64,000 nucleotides of DNA from Capnocytophaga canimorsus (GCF_002302565.1 NZ_CP022382.1:1187001-1251000); one strand, 5' to 3'. Positions 53,185 through 63,069 are shown, counted from the stretch's first letter. The notes: generated by a model not told the origin, from the letters alone. A program made the numbers and translations.

Positions 53185-53616
53185 ATGCTTTCCAATTCAA
53201 GTAAATACGCTATCAACGCAGTTATTTTTTTAGCTGTAAATGCTTCCGAAACAAAAAAAATAGGAGTTAAAGACATCGGTGAGGCATTAAAAATACCCTC
53301 TCCTTTTTTAGCAAAAATATTGCAAATTCTATCTCGGAAAAAAGCCATTAGTTCCACCAAAGGACCTGGCGGAGGGTTTTGGCTTAACGATGAGGAAAAG
53401 AAAGCTCCACTGATAAGCATTGTTTATCACATTGATGGAATAGACAAATTCACCAATTGTGCATTGGGGCTAAAATTGTGTTCCGAACAACAGCCCTGCC
53501 CCATTCACCACGCGGTGCAACCTTTCAAACACGAGTTTATGAAGCTACTTACGGAAAACACCATCTGTGATTTTGCTAAAAAAGTGGCTAAAGGTGAGGC
53601 TTTTCTCTTCGTTTAA
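53185..53616 (+). CDS. Rrf2-family transcriptional regulator
   Basis: The 143-residue winged-helix repressor starts LSNSSKYAINAVIFLAVNA and includes the recognition region IPSPFLAKILQILSRKKAISSTKGPGGG, typical of Rrf2 proteins. Three cysteines at 92, 99 and 105 (NCALGLKLCSEQQPCPIH) follow the C-x6-C-x5-C pattern of members that hold a [2Fe-2S] or [4Fe-4S] cluster, as in IscR and NsrR. It may thus sense iron-sulfur status, nitric oxide or redox changes; the target genes cannot be told. It is followed by trmN6 after 2 bases. Confidence 0.9.
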   Translation: MLSNSSKYAINAVIFLAVNASETKKIGVKDIGEALKIPSPFLAKILQILSRKKAISSTKGPGGGFWLNDEEKKAPLISIVYHIDGIDKFTNCALGLKLCSEQQPCPIHHAVQPFKHEFMKLLTENTICDFAKKVAKGEAFLFV

Positions 53617-53618
53617 TT

Positions 53619-54332
53619 ATGAGATTTACATTCAAATCTTTTTCAGTGAATCAGTCCAAAAGTGCAATGAAAGTTGGCACCGATGGTGTGCTTTTGGGCG
53701 CTTGGACCCCTATAGCTCACCGACCCTATTCGGTATTAGATGTTGGTGCTGGCATAGGGCTTATCGCTTTGATGTTAGCCCAGCGCACCTCAGCCCAGCA
53801 AATTGACGCTGTGGAAATTGACGCCCAAGCCTTTGAAGAATGTACCGAAAACTTCGAAGAAAGCCCTTGGAACGACCGCCTTTTTTGTTACCACGCTTCA
53901 TTTGATGACTTTGTAACTGAAATGGACGATGAAACTTATGATTTAATCGTTTCAAATCCACCTTTTTACACCCAAAACGTAACCACAGCGCACCCGCAAC
54001 GGAATCAAGCCCGATTTGAAGCCTCCTTACCCTTTGAAAACTTACTCAAAGGCGCTTCGCAGTTGCTTTCGCCCCAAACGGGAATTTTTGCTGTCATCAT
54101 TCCTTATGAAGAAGAAACTTTCTTTTTGGAAAAAGCAACAACATACGGACTATTTCCTCAAAAAATAACACACGTCAGAGGGAATTCGAAAACAAAAATA
54201 AAAAGAAGCCTTATCGCTTTTAGCAAAAACCAACAAGATTGCCTCTGTAACGAATTAGTTATAGAAACCGAGCGCCACCAATACACCCCTGAGTATATTG
54301 AACTCACTAAAGATTTTTATCTGAATTTGTAA
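53619..54332 (+). CDS. trmN6: tRNA1(Val) A37 N6-methyltransferase
   Basis: TrmN6 (YfiC) makes m6A37 in tRNA-Val1. The 237-residue Rossmann methyltransferase has FRFKSFSVNQSKSAMKVGTDGVLLG at the N-terminus, the SAM motif VLDVGAGIGLIALMLAQR (~39-56) and the catalytic DLIVSNPPFYTQNV near residue 112 with NPPF, followed by the family block RFEASLPFENLL. Length is normal. It sits directly behind the Rrf2 gene. Specificity is by family inference. Confidence 0.92.
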   Translation: MRFTFKSFSVNQSKSAMKVGTDGVLLGAWTPIAHRPYSVLDVGAGIGLIALMLAQRTSAQQIDAVEIDAQAFEECTENFEESPWNDRLFCYHASFDDFVTEMDDETYDLIVSNPPFYTQNVTTAHPQRNQARFEASLPFENLLKGASQLLSPQTGIFAVIIPYEEETFFLEKATTYGLFPQKITHVRGNSKTKIKRSLIAFSKNQQDCLCNELVIETERHQYTPEYIELTKDFYLNL

Positions 54333-54384
54333 GGCTGTGGATAAAATCTGATAACTATTCCCTTTTGCTTCTGATAGGAATGTA

Positions 54385-54392
54385 TAAATTTG
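54385..54392 (+). promoter_or_regulatory. Possible -7 promoter element of purC
   Basis: TAAATTTG fits TAnnTTTG, with a TTG at 54365-54367 (17-base spacer), 23 bases before the purC ATG. Confidence 0.5.
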
Positions 54393-54415
54393 CCAACATA
54401 TAAAAACGCAAAACA

Positions 54416-55372
54416 ATGAAAAATACCATTACAAATACAGATTTTCAATTTCCAAAACAAAAATCCGTTTACAAAGGAAAAGTACGCGAAGTTTATCATT
54501 TGGAAGACGATTTATTGGTAATGATAGCAACGGATAGACTTTCAGCTTTCGATGTAATTATGCCCAAAGGAATTCCTTACAAAGGTCAGATACTAAATCA
54601 AATAGCCACAAAGTTTATGCAACAAACCGAGGATATTGTTCCGAATTGGCTTATTGCCACCCCTGACCCTAACGTAGCTATAGGACATCTGTGCGAACCC
54701 TTTAAGGTGGAAATGGTCATCCGAGGGTACTTAGCCGGACACGCCGCCAGAGAATACAAAGCTGGAAAACGCAAACTTTGCGGAGTTGCCCTTCCTGAAG
54801 GACTTAAAGAAAACGATATTTTTCCACACCACCCCATCATCACCCCAGCCACCAAAGCCGACAATGGGGCTCACGATGAGGATATTTCCAAAGAAGAAAT
54901 CATCAGTAAAGGCATTGTAAGTGAAGAAGATTATGCTTTGTTAGAAAAATACACCTACGCTTTATTTGCCCGAGGAACACAAATTGCTGCCCAAAGAGGA
55001 CTTATTTTGGTGGACACCAAATACGAATTCGGAAAAACCAAAGATGGTAAAATCGTACTCATTGACGAAATTCACACCCCCGATTCCTCTCGCTATTTTT
55101 ATCAAGAAGGCTATCAGGAACGCCAAGAAAAAGGAGAACCTCAAAAACAACTTTCCAAAGAATTTGTGCGTCAATGGCTCATTTCCAATGGTTTTCAAGG
55201 CAAAGAAGGACAAACCATACCTCATATGAGCGACACATATATAAACACCATTTCCGAACGATACATCGAACTGTACGAAAACATTATGGGCGAACCCTTT
55301 GTAAAGGCAAATACCGATGACATCTCGCAACGTATCTACACAAATGTAATTAACTACCTTCAAAATAGATAA
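54416..55372 (+). CDS. purC: Phosphoribosylaminoimidazole-succinocarboxamide synthase
   Basis: PurC joins CAIR and aspartate with ATP in de novo purine synthesis. The 318-residue protein is of the longer type found in Bacteroidota and yeast. Motifs: [26 protein letters not shown] (ATP site), [16 protein letters not shown] (~100), and the C-terminal [14 protein letters not shown] with the catalytic acidic block and SKEFVRQWL. No other pur genes are adjacent. Followed by a well-formed terminator. Confidence 0.96.
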   Translation: MKNTITNTDFQFPKQKSVYKGKVREVYHLEDDLLVMIATDRLSAFDVIMPKGIPYKGQILNQIATKFMQQTEDIVPNWLIATPDPNVAIGHLCEPFKVEMVIRGYLAGHAAREYKAGKRKLCGVALPEGLKENDIFPHHPIITPATKADNGAHDEDISKEEIISKGIVSEEDYALLEKYTYALFARGTQIAAQRGLILVDTKYEFGKTKDGKIVLIDEIHTPDSSRYFYQEGYQERQEKGEPQKQLSKEFVRQWLISNGFQGKEGQTIPHMSDTYINTISERYIELYENIMGEPFVKANTDDISQRIYTNVINYLQNR

Positions 55373-55403
55373 CTGCTTTATCTTTCAACGAAATAATACA
55401 AAC

Positions 55404-55434
55404 AATAATAGGGTGCTTTTCACCCTATTATTTT
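55404..55434 (+). terminator. Intrinsic terminator after purC
   Basis: AATAATAGGGTG (55404-55415) and CACCCTATTATT (55421-55432) form a perfect 12-bp stem with a 5-base loop; a few T follow. Confidence 0.8.
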
Positions 55435-55599
55435 CAATGAGGTTAAGCAAAAAAAAACTTGTTATTAACACCCCACAAATACGGAAGTAACTTTTTGTAT
55501 ATCAATGGTTATTCACAGGCAAAAACAAAAGGTTAAAAATTTCGTTATTTTAAAAAAAAGTAGTTTCTTTGCAAAGAGTAATTTTAATTTAATAGCACT

Positions 55600-55938
55600 A
55601 TGGATGCACAAAAAGTGGATATGTTCATTATGTCCAATTCAAAATTCTTCAAAAGTGAAATCGTTCCTCAAATTCGCGAACGTATGCTTCAGTTAGACGA
55701 ATCAAAATGGGTAGGAGTACAATCACTACAATTCAAAGACCCTACCACATCACTAATTATTTCTATCCTTGCTGGTGGTTTAGGTATTGACCGTTTCTTT
55801 ATTGGCGATGTAGGTTTAGGAGTTGCTAAATTGCTTACTTGTGGCGGATTAGGAATTTGGAGCATTGTAGATTGGTTTATGATTCAAGACGCTACTCGCG
55901 ATAAAAATGCTCAATTGCTACAGACAGCCCTTCAATAA
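55600..55938 (+). CDS. TM2-domain membrane protein
   Basis: A 112-residue protein with a helical, hydrophilic N-terminal half and the TM2 domain in the second half: GLGIDRFFIGDVGLGVAKLLTCGGLGIWSIVDWFMI, two membrane helices joined by a short turn with the conserved G-DRFY-like start. TM2 proteins are of unknown function and are common in Bacteroidota. The intergenic region before it (55435-55599) contains a TTTCTTTG near 55563 that could act as a -7 element. It is followed by two more small membrane-protein genes and an M48 peptidase in the same direction. Confidence 0.88.
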   Translation: MDAQKVDMFIMSNSKFFKSEIVPQIRERMLQLDESKWVGVQSLQFKDPTTSLIISILAGGLGIDRFFIGDVGLGVAKLLTCGGLGIWSIVDWFMIQDATRDKNAQLLQTALQ

Positions 55939-55940
55939 CA

Positions 55941-56351
55941 TTGAAAAAGAAAAATTTTTATTTTTTTTTGGTCGCATTATGCTTTCTTGGTTGGGTTTGG
56001 TTAGTCTATAATCTTTTTTTTACGGCATACCATCACAACCAAGTAAGCATTTGTCTTTTCAAAAATGTTACGGGCGCTCCTTGTCCTTCGTGTGGAACGA
56101 CACGATCGGTAATAAGTTTCTTTCAAGGTGATTTTATAAAAGCCTTGTTAACAAACCCAATAGGAATTGTAGGTTCTTTAGGGCTGTTATTGGCTCCGTT
56201 TTGGCTCATCTACGACTTTGTTTTACACAAAGATTCCTTTTTTCGAGCCTTTCTAATTTTTGAAAAATACTTAAAAAAACCTTATATTTACGTACCTTTT
56301 GCCATATTGATTTTATTAAATTGGATTTGGAATTTTTATAAAGACCTATGA
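55941..56351 (+). CDS. DUF2752 membrane protein (TTG start)
   Basis: The 136-residue product contains the DUF2752 hallmark CPSCGTTRSVISFFQGDF (~48-65) preceded by CLFKNVTGAP and about three membrane helices. It begins with TTG at 55941, two bases after the TM2 gene's stop; the frame has no ATG ahead of the signature motif, so a non-ATG start is required. The function is unknown; these genes often follow TM2 genes in Bacteroidota, suggesting a joint membrane role. It overlaps the next gene by 4 bases (ATGA). Confidence 0.85.
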   Translation: MKKKNFYFFLVALCFLGWVWLVYNLFFTAYHHNQVSICLFKNVTGAPCPSCGTTRSVISFFQGDFIKALLTNPIGIVGSLGLLLAPFWLIYDFVLHKDSFFRAFLIFEKYLKKPYIYVPFAILILLNWIWNFYKDL

Positions 56352-56779
56352 TTCTCACAAAACCTTTCCCGTATCGTGTAACTGAAAACGAAAAAGAAAG
56401 AGCCTCAAACGGCTATCTAATGTCAGTAATTGCCATTATTGCTGGAATGCCTCTACCTATCATCAATGTCTTGGCTACTCTCTTTTTCTATCTAGCCAAC
56501 CGAAAGGGTACTTATTTTGTGCGTTGGCATTGTATGCAAGCACTACTCTCACAGCTTTCTGTACTATGTATCAATAGTGTGGGCTTTTGGTGGACGATTT
56601 CGGTAATTTTACAAGAAAAAGAACCGACAAATCTATATTTTGCTTACATCATCTCAGCATTTTTGTTCAACCTTACCGAGTTTATCGCAACCATTTACAC
56701 TGCCGTGCAAACTCGAAAAGGAGAACACATCTCGTGGTGGTTTTATGGAGATTTAACAGAGACTATCGTACAAGAATAA
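56348..56779 (+). CDS. Membrane protein, DUF4870-like
   Basis: A 143-residue protein with three to four hydrophobic segments. The phrase RKGTYFVRWHCMQALLSQLS resembles the conserved FVRxHAxQA segment of DUF4870 proteins, but the match is partial. It begins inside the stop of the DUF2752 gene (ATGA overlap), implying translational coupling. No function is known. Confidence 0.6.
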   Translation: MILTKPFPYRVTENEKERASNGYLMSVIAIIAGMPLPIINVLATLFFYLANRKGTYFVRWHCMQALLSQLSVLCINSVGFWWTISVILQEKEPTNLYFAYIISAFLFNLTEFIATIYTAVQTRKGEHISWWFYGDLTETIVQE

Positions 56780-56789
56780 AACAGTGATT

Positions 56790-57608
56790 ATGAACAACAT
56801 ATACGCTCGTGGTTTTTTTGTGGTGTTTTCATTTTTAGGATTGTGGTTTTTGATGGCACAATTCAATTGGGAAAAACTCTTCAAAGTAAAAGAAAACACC
56901 CAGAGTATCGAAAAAAAATTAGGAGAACTGACCATTGACCTCTTTGTAAAAGAACACACCAAAGTGGAAGATAGTTACATAGTTCGTAGTGTGGATAGTT
57001 TAGTTACTAAAATTGCCGAGGCGAACCACATCTCCAAAAAAGGCTTAAAAGTTTATGTATTAAAAAATTCAGAAGTAAATGCCTTTGCACTACCTGATCG
57101 GCAACTTGTTATAAACACAGGACTTATTGAATCGGTGGACAAACAAGAGATGCTAAGCGGTGTTATCGCTCACGAGTTGGCTCATATCGAAAAGAAACAC
57201 GTGATAAAGAAACTCACTCGTGAAATAGGGCTTTCAGTGCTGGTTTCTGTGATTTCTGGACAATCCGACCCTGGTGTTATATCGCAAATTGCTAAAACAC
57301 TTTCTTCTTCAGCCTTCGACCGAAAAATGGAAAAGGAAGCCGATATGGTAGGAGTACAATATTTGCTTAATGCCAAAATCAATCCAGAGCCTTTAGCCGA
57401 TTTTTTCTTCTTCTTGGAAGAAAGTGCAATGCCATCGGTAACGCAATGGATTAGTACCCACCCCATATCGACCGACCGAAGCGAGTACATTTTGAAATAT
57501 CTTGAAGAGCAAGATGAAATCATCTTTGAAGATGCCATCAGTGCTCAAACTTGGAAAACTTTAAAAGAGAAGGTTTATAACATTGATGAAGAGCCTATTG
57601 AAGAATAG
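56790..57608 (+). CDS. M48-family membrane-associated zinc metallopeptidase
   Basis: The 272-residue protein has one N-terminal membrane helix (FFVVFSFLGLWFLM) and a peptidase M48 domain. The zinc motif is GVIAHELAHIEKKH with His128, Glu129 and His132, and the third ligand is probably the glutamate in KMEKEADMVGVQYL near 179 (ExxxD). GLIESVDKQEMLSGVIAHE and the LPDRQLVINTGL segment are typical of the Ste24/BepA/YcaL-like group that handles misfolded envelope proteins. An upstream GTG at 56784 is an alternative start. It is preceded by the TM2/DUF2752/DUF4870 genes and may belong to their operon. Confidence 0.9.
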   Translation: MNNIYARGFFVVFSFLGLWFLMAQFNWEKLFKVKENTQSIEKKLGELTIDLFVKEHTKVEDSYIVRSVDSLVTKIAEANHISKKGLKVYVLKNSEVNAFALPDRQLVINTGLIESVDKQEMLSGVIAHELAHIEKKHVIKKLTREIGLSVLVSVISGQSDPGVISQIAKTLSSSAFDRKMEKEADMVGVQYLLNAKINPEPLADFFFFLEESAMPSVTQWISTHPISTDRSEYILKYLEEQDEIIFEDAISAQTWKTLKEKVYNIDEEPIEE

Positions 57609-57638
57609 CAAAGTAACTCTAAAAACTCACTTTTGTCT

Positions 57639-58469
57639 ATGAAAATACGTGTTTTGGTATGTATGTTGTATTGTGTTTTGATGGCACACCCATCTATAGC
57701 CCAAAGTAAAATTCAAAACGCAAAAAACAACCTTTCAACCTCTACCCATCAAGCAGTTATAACCGAAAGTACATCAAATACATCTTCGTCAAGTTCTTAT
57801 CGGTCGGATAGCCTTTTGGCTGATTTTCTTTACTTTGTATTTTTTGAAATTTCTATAGGATTAACCTATCACATTCTCTTTGAAGGAATAGACGAAATAA
57901 ACTCACCAATGTACCAAGCCAGTTTATCGCCTTACCCTTTCTACCAAAATCATAAAGGTGACTATCAGTATTATACCAATGATTTGGTTCGTTGGCGTTT
58001 AGATGTTGCTAATTATTACCTATCGGAAAAAGGAAAACTTTCAGCTAACTTTTTGGATTTAAAATTCCGATTGATGCGCCGATTAAGCATAAGTACCTCA
58101 TACATAAGCTTTCGGGAAACCTTAATCCATCAAAAAGAAAAATTGGATTTATTTTGTACCAATTTAGATTATTACCGAGTAAGAACTCCTTATTTTTCAA
58201 TGTATTGGGGCTTAGGTGCAGGATACATTGGCAACGGATTAAACCAGCTAGGCTTATCCGTAAAAACAGGTAGCGAAATATTCATAAAACCCTTTACCAT
58301 TCAGGCTGATTTTGGTTATATTGCTTTTAAAAACAATGATATTACTCTATTTGCTATTGGACCCAAATACCACTTAAATCGGTATCATTTTGGGCTAAAA
58401 TACCAATACAGCAACTTAGCAGGTAGTCGAGTTTCAGGCGTGAGTTTCGGGGCAGGATTTTATTTTTAA
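57639..58469 (+). CDS. Secreted or outer-membrane beta-barrel protein of unknown function
   Basis: From the ATG at 57639 the 276-residue protein has a signal peptide (KIRVLVCMLYCVLMAHPSIAQ), a serine/threonine-rich linker (STSNTSSSSSYRSDS, ~47-61), a hydrophobic stretch near 63-85 and then alternating aromatic beta-strand-like segments ending YHFGLKYQYSNLAGSRVSG and a final GAGFYF. A C-terminal phenylalanine fits an outer-membrane barrel. I do not recognise a family. It is 30 bases after the M48 peptidase gene, possibly co-transcribed. Confidence 0.6.
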   Translation: MKIRVLVCMLYCVLMAHPSIAQSKIQNAKNNLSTSTHQAVITESTSNTSSSSSYRSDSLLADFLYFVFFEISIGLTYHILFEGIDEINSPMYQASLSPYPFYQNHKGDYQYYTNDLVRWRLDVANYYLSEKGKLSANFLDLKFRLMRRLSISTSYISFRETLIHQKEKLDLFCTNLDYYRVRTPYFSMYWGLGAGYIGNGLNQLGLSVKTGSEIFIKPFTIQADFGYIAFKNNDITLFAIGPKYHLNRYHFGLKYQYSNLAGSRVSGVSFGAGFYF

Positions 58470-58525
58470 CTTGTTTTTTTTGACGTAAATCTAACTTTCC
58501 CTCTTATCTTAACTCATCTCATAAA

Positions 58526-59710
58526 ATGCCTCATCTAAAGTCTATCATTGGGTTTTCAATTTTATGCTGTTTTTTTCAGATTTCTTTTTCTCAAAATCTG
58601 CCAGAAAACTCTTTACTACAAAAAGAACTTACAGCTATAAAATCTTTTAAAGAAGCAAAGGAAGAAGCTGAAAAAATTATAAAATTTCTCATTGAAGACG
58701 GACAAGTACCTGGAGCATCAATAACAATCACCAAAGGCAACCACACCCTTTGGCAACAAGGCTACGGTTGGGCAAATATCCAACAAAAAACACCCATAAA
58801 TCCCTCTAAAACCCTTTTTAGAGTAGCCAGTGTGTCTAAACCCATTTCTGCAACAGCTCTGGCTCAGTTACAAGATAAAAAATTGATGGATTGGAAGGCT
58901 TCAGTATATAAATACTTGCCTGATTTTCCGAAGAAAAACTTTGACTTTTCTATTGAGCAATTGGGCGGACATTTATCGGGCATACGAGGTTACAGAGGCA
59001 AAGAAATGTTTAGTAATAAACCTTTTAGCATAGAAGAGGGCATCGATATGTTTAAAAACGACCCCTTAATTGCTATCCCAGGCAGTGAGTATAATTACAA
59101 TACCTTTAATTGGAATTTAATTTCACTTGCTGTGCAAAAACATCTTAAAAAACCTTTTGAGAATATTGTCTTTGAAGAAGTTTTGCAACCACTTTCGATG
59201 TACAACACCCTTGCCGATAGAGGAAAAGTTACTGAAAATCAATCTATTCCTTACAGCAAAAACAAAAGAAGTTTTACCATAGCTCCCGCTGTAAATAACT
59301 TTTACAAACTTGCTGGAGGCGGATTTTTATCTACTTCGGAGGACATTGCTCGTTTGGGTAACGCACTACTGGATAAAAACTTCTTATCGGAAAACACAAA
59401 AACACAGATGCTTACCTCACAATATACCACCGATAAACAAAAAACAGGCTATGGTATCGGTTGGCAAACAGGCAACGATTGGAAAGGCAGACCTTATTTT
59501 GGGCATATCGGCAACGGCATTGGCGGATATGCTTGGTTTTATGTTTACCCTGAACCGCAAGTGGTAATTGTAATGCTTTTCAATGTAACCAATCCGAAAA
59601 TAGAGATATACACAAAAAGATTTATTGATTTAATTTTAAGAGGAATAGAAGCCGAAAACATCAAAATTTCGGAAGATACGGTAAAAAAGTTGAAAGTAAA
59701 TCAGAATTAA
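58526..59710 (+). CDS. Serine hydrolase of the beta-lactamase class C family
   Basis: The 394-residue protein has a signal peptide ([17 protein letters not shown]). Catalytic features of the penicillin-binding transpeptidase/esterase fold: Ser102-x-x-Lys105 in [14 protein letters not shown], the Tyr-x-Asn in [10 protein letters not shown] near residue 190 and HIGNGIGGY near 335, corresponding to the KTG-equivalent HxG. These are typical of class C-like esterases/peptidases (LACTB-type or D-aminopeptidase), not of a drug-resistance enzyme. Substrate is unknown. Its stop overlaps the convergent CCA gene by 4 bases. Confidence 0.88.
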   Translation: MPHLKSIIGFSILCCFFQISFSQNLPENSLLQKELTAIKSFKEAKEEAEKIIKFLIEDGQVPGASITITKGNHTLWQQGYGWANIQQKTPINPSKTLFRVASVSKPISATALAQLQDKKLMDWKASVYKYLPDFPKKNFDFSIEQLGGHLSGIRGYRGKEMFSNKPFSIEEGIDMFKNDPLIAIPGSEYNYNTFNWNLISLAVQKHLKKPFENIVFEEVLQPLSMYNTLADRGKVTENQSIPYSKNKRSFTIAPAVNNFYKLAGGGFLSTSEDIARLGNALLDKNFLSENTKTQMLTSQYTTDKQKTGYGIGWQTGNDWKGRPYFGHIGNGIGGYAWFYVYPEPQVVIVMLFNVTNPKIEIYTKRFIDLILRGIEAENIKISEDTVKKLKVNQN

Positions 59711-61125
59711 AACTTCAGTTGCATTTTTCGAGCTTTTTCAAACATAAACGTTTTTGCCGCCTCATATTCATTAGGAATTTTTCCTTCCAAAATAGCTTCT
59801 TTTATGGCTTCTTTAAGTATGCCAATCTCTGGAGAAGGTTTTAAATTGAAAATAGCCATAATTTCTTCCCCTGATATAGGTGGCTGAAAATTACGTATAT
59901 GGTCTTTTTCTTCCACTTCCACCACTTTCTGACGTACAATTTGAAAATTACGATGATATTTCTGGAATTTTTTAGGGTTTTTAGTAGTGATATCAGCCTC
60001 ACAAAGAGTCATCAAATCCTCAAAATCATCACCAGCATCAAACACCAAACGCCTTACAGCAGAATCAGTTACTACGTCTTCAGCAATAACAATAGGGCGA
60101 GAACTCATACGCACCATTTTTTGAACATACTTCATTTTTTCGTTCAAAGGCATACGCAATCGTTTAAAAATCTGGAAGACCATTTTGCTTCCTAAAAACT
60201 CGTGCCCGTGGAAAGTCCAACCGATTTTTTTGTCAAATCGTTTGGTAGGCGCTTTACCGATATCGTGCAATAGGGCAGCCCAACGCAGCCATAAATTATC
60301 TGTATGCTGTGCGATGTTATCCACCACTTCGAGGGTATGCCAGAAATTGTCTTTATGGAGTTGTCCTTCCTTTTCCTCCACCCCTTGAAGTTGAATCAAC
60401 TCAGGAAGTATGTAATGAAGTAAGCCCGTAGTGTACAAAAGCTTAAGACCCACAGAAGGTTTTTCACAAGCCAATATTTTGTGAAGTTCATCAACGATAC
60501 GTTCGTTAGAAATGATTTTTATTCGCTCTTTATTCCGAGTAATCGCTAGTAATGATTCTTCTTGAATTTGAAAGTTCAACTGACAAGCAAAACGAATGGC
60601 GCGCATCATTCGTAGGGGGTCATCACTATAAGTAATATCGGGGTCGAGTGGTGTGCGTATGATTTTGTTTTTCAAGTCGGAAACACCATCAAAGGGGTCA
60701 ATAAGCGCTCCAAAATCAGCTTGAGAGAGCGAAAGAGCCATCGCATTTATGGTAAAATCCCTACGATTTTGGTCGTCTTGCAAAGAACCGCTTTCCACAT
60801 AAGGTTTTCTGGAATTGCTCTGATAGCTTTCCTTTCGAGCTCCCACAAATTCCAAATCCAAATCTTTAGCCTTAATCATTGCTGTGCCAAAATTCTTATA
60901 CACAGAGACTTTTGGGTTTCCACAGAGTTTTTCAGCTACTTTCTCTGCTAAAGAAATTCCACTACCAATACAAACGACATCAATGTCTTTAGGCAATCTT
61001 CTTCCCAAAAGAAAATCACGAACGAAGCCCCCTACCACATAGCTTTCCAACGCTATTTCATTGGCTACTTGGCTAATAAGTAAAAAAATAGGGTCTTTTA
61101 ACGCTTCTTTATGATTTTGAGACAT
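59707..61125 (-). CDS. CCA-adding tRNA nucleotidyltransferase with HD domain
   Basis: The 472-residue enzyme adds or repairs the 3' CCA of tRNAs. The nucleotidyltransferase core has [26 protein letters not shown] (class II signature GG/DxD) and the template motifs [11 protein letters not shown] and [17 protein letters not shown] (EDxxR-like positions). An HD domain follows with [17 protein letters not shown] near residue 288. Bacteroidota genomes encode a single such enzyme; the tRNA-Asp in this window lacks an encoded CCA, so the enzyme is needed. The annotation as poly(A) polymerase is a less likely alternative. Confidence 0.92.
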   Translation of the reverse strand: MSQNHKEALKDPIFLLISQVANEIALESYVVGGFVRDFLLGRRLPKDIDVVCIGSGISLAEKVAEKLCGNPKVSVYKNFGTAMIKAKDLDLEFVGARKESYQSNSRKPYVESGSLQDDQNRRDFTINAMALSLSQADFGALIDPFDGVSDLKNKIIRTPLDPDITYSDDPLRMMRAIRFACQLNFQIQEESLLAITRNKERIKIISNERIVDELHKILACEKPSVGLKLLYTTGLLHYILPELIQLQGVEEKEGQLHKDNFWHTLEVVDNIAQHTDNLWLRWAALLHDIGKAPTKRFDKKIGWTFHGHEFLGSKMVFQIFKRLRMPLNEKMKYVQKMVRMSSRPIVIAEDVVTDSAVRRLVFDAGDDFEDLMTLCEADITTKNPKKFQKYHRNFQIVRQKVVEVEEKDHIRNFQPPISGEEIMAIFNLKPSPEIGILKEAIKEAILEGKIPNEYEAAKTFMFEKARKMQLKF

Positions 61126-61178
61126 TGAATACAGATTTGATTACGTTTTGTGATTTTGTTTTCAGTGATTTAACTGAA

Positions 61179-62000
61179 TTAGAACTGATTGATGGTTTTT
61201 CGGATGGCTACAAGTCTGGTTAAAAGTCCTTCCAACAAATCCAAATGAAGCATATTAGCTCCGTCGCTTTTGGCGTTAGCAGGATCGAAATGAGTTTCAA
61301 TAAACAACCCATCAGCTTGATTTACAATACCTGCTCGGGCAATGGTTTCAATCATTTCAGGTCTTCCACCAGTTACGCCAGAGGTCTGATTGGGTTGTTG
61401 CAGCGAATGAGTAACATCAAGCACCACAGGGGCAAATTCACGCATAGTGGGGATACCTCGAAAATCAACAATCATATCTTGATAACCAAACATTGTACCT
61501 CTATCAGTAACTAATGTATTGGGATTGCCACAGTCTATTACTTTTTGTACCGCGTGTTTCATACTTTCAGGACTCATAAACTGCCCTTTTTTCAAGTTGA
61601 CCACCTTCCCTGTTTTTGCAGCCGCCACCACCAAATCGGTCTGACGTACCAAAAAAGCAGGAATTTGCAATACATCAACATATTCAGCTGCCATTTGGGC
61701 ATCAGAAACCTCGTGAATATCAGTAATAGTAGGAACACCAAAAGTTTCGCCTACTTTTCGTAAGATTTTCAAGGCTTTTTCGTCACCAATTCCTGTAAAA
61801 GAATCGATACGACTGCGATTCGCCTTTTTAAAACTCCCTTTGAAAACATAAGGGATACGGAGATTTTCCGTGATTTTAACTATTTTTTCAGCAATTTGCA
61901 TTGCCATTGTCTCGCCCTCAATAGCGCAAGGTCCTGCCAACAAAAAAAACATACCTTGCTCATTATTTGTAAGTTGCGATATACTATTTAATTTACTCAT
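61179..62000 (-). CDS. kdsA: 3-deoxy-8-phosphooctulonate synthase
   Basis: KdsA condenses arabinose-5-phosphate and phosphoenolpyruvate to KDO-8-phosphate for lipopolysaccharide core. The 273-residue TIM barrel shows LLAGPCAIEGETMAMQIAEKI, PYVFKGSFKKANRSRIDSF, NLKKGQFMSPESMKHA and LDVTHSLQQPN with a histidine. The catalytic motifs are intact. It confirms an LPS-bearing Gram-negative. Just after it (rightward) a 97-base gap separates the 64-aa protein gene. Confidence 0.95.
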   Translation of the reverse strand: MSKLNSISQLTNNEQGMFFLLAGPCAIEGETMAMQIAEKIVKITENLRIPYVFKGSFKKANRSRIDSFTGIGDEKALKILRKVGETFGVPTITDIHEVSDAQMAAEYVDVLQIPAFLVRQTDLVVAAAKTGKVVNLKKGQFMSPESMKHAVQKVIDCGNPNTLVTDRGTMFGYQDMIVDFRGIPTMREFAPVVLDVTHSLQQPNQTSGVTGGRPEMIETIARAGIVNQADGLFIETHFDPANAKSDGANMLHLDLLEGLLTRLVAIRKTINQF

Positions 62001-62096
62001 CTTTATTCTTAATTAAAAAAAACAGCACAAAGACACTAGCCTTGACTGGTTAATCACCAAGCAAAGGTAAAAAATATAATTCGGCTAAAAAATTAT

Positions 62097-62291
62097 TTAT
62101 TTCAGCTTGTCGTTGATTTTTCTGGAAACATAAAGCAATGCTAGTAGCATCAAGGCGCATAAAGCGGCAACAATGGCTATGATAGCCACCATACTATTGC
62201 CCGAAAACGGATTGTCCAAATCAATGTAAGTAATATTAAACCCTATAAGTACAAGGGCTACTATTACCAAAATAATAGATAAAATTTTCAT
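62097..62291 (-). CDS. Small two-helix membrane protein
   Basis: The 64-residue product has two membrane helices (ILSIILVIVALVLIGFNI and VAIIAIVAALCALMLLALLY) joined by DLDNPFSGNS, with a basic tail. Short proteins of this sort follow many Flavobacteriia genes. It overlaps the 3' end of marC by 56 bases in another reading frame, so translation may be coupled. Role unknown. Confidence 0.65.
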   Translation of the reverse strand: MKILSIILVIVALVLIGFNITYIDLDNPFSGNSMVAIIAIVAALCALMLLALLYVSRKINDKLK

Positions 62292-62925
62292 TGTATGCTG
62301 TTTTTTCCTCAGTTTTTTTCAATAGCTCTTCAGTTTGTTTCTCTTTGATGAGAATCATAAGTTTACTTCCGTTTTCTGCAAAAAGTTTTATAGCAATGGC
62401 AAGTAAAATCACACCGAAAACTTTACGCACAATACTAATACCTTGTTTACCTAAAAAATCATATATTTTTTTAGCAGATTTAAGCACTAAGTAAACAATA
62501 ATCAGGTTAATAAGAATGGCAACAATAATGTTTTCGGTATGATATTTAGAGCTGTAATTCAAAATCATTGTTAAAGAAGTAGCTCCTGCAATGAGCGGAA
62601 AAGCAATAGGTACGATTGAAGCCGTTTCGGGGTGGTCATCTCGGTAAAGCGAAATACCCAAAATCATCTCTAAAGCAAAAAAGAAAATAATAAAAGAACC
62701 CGCTATAGCGAAGGTTTGCTCGGTAAGCCCTATAAACTCCAATATTTCCTTACCTAAAAAGAGAAAAGCAATCATCAAAAGCCCAGCCACTATGGTAGCT
62801 TTTTCCGAATGGATATGTCCCACTTTTTTCCGTAAGTCCAATACAATGGGAATACTCCCAATGATATCTATCACAACAAATAATTCAGCAGCAATTGTTC
62901 GAATTTCGGCTAAATCAAAGTTCAT
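62236..62925 (-). CDS. MarC-family integral membrane protein
   Basis: The 229-residue protein has six membrane helices and the MarC hallmarks: FVVIDIIGSIPIVLDL (~17-32), IAFPLIAGATSLTMIL (~126-141) and the central FALEMILGISLY. The family's function is unsettled. The last ~30 residues (from about EEKTAYNENF) are unusually hydrophilic for MarC and lie over the next gene's start; a late frameshift or an alternative terminator in the family cannot be excluded. The start at 62925 is a standard ATG. Confidence 0.85.
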   Translation of the reverse strand: MNFDLAEIRTIAAELFVVIDIIGSIPIVLDLRKKVGHIHSEKATIVAGLLMIAFLFLGKEILEFIGLTEQTFAIAGSFIIFFFALEMILGISLYRDDHPETASIVPIAFPLIAGATSLTMILNYSSKYHTENIIVAILINLIIVYLVLKSAKKIYDFLGKQGISIVRKVFGVILLAIAIKLFAENGSKLMILIKEKQTEELLKKTEEKTAYNENFIYYFGNSSPCTYRV

Positions 62926-63069
62926 TGGTTACAAATTTAAAAATTATCCTGATTTTTGAGGCAAAAATAATAAAATTCAGCATATCAAAAACAACTATCA
63001 ACTCCATTTATTTTTACATTTTTAAGCCGAAGCGACTCTTAAAAAAGATTTACATCCGAACAATTTGCG

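Noticed and set aside
58526..59710. Antibiotic-resistance beta-lactamase
   Set aside because: The HxG-type motif and layout fit class C-like esterases/peptidases; no resistance context or mobile element is present.
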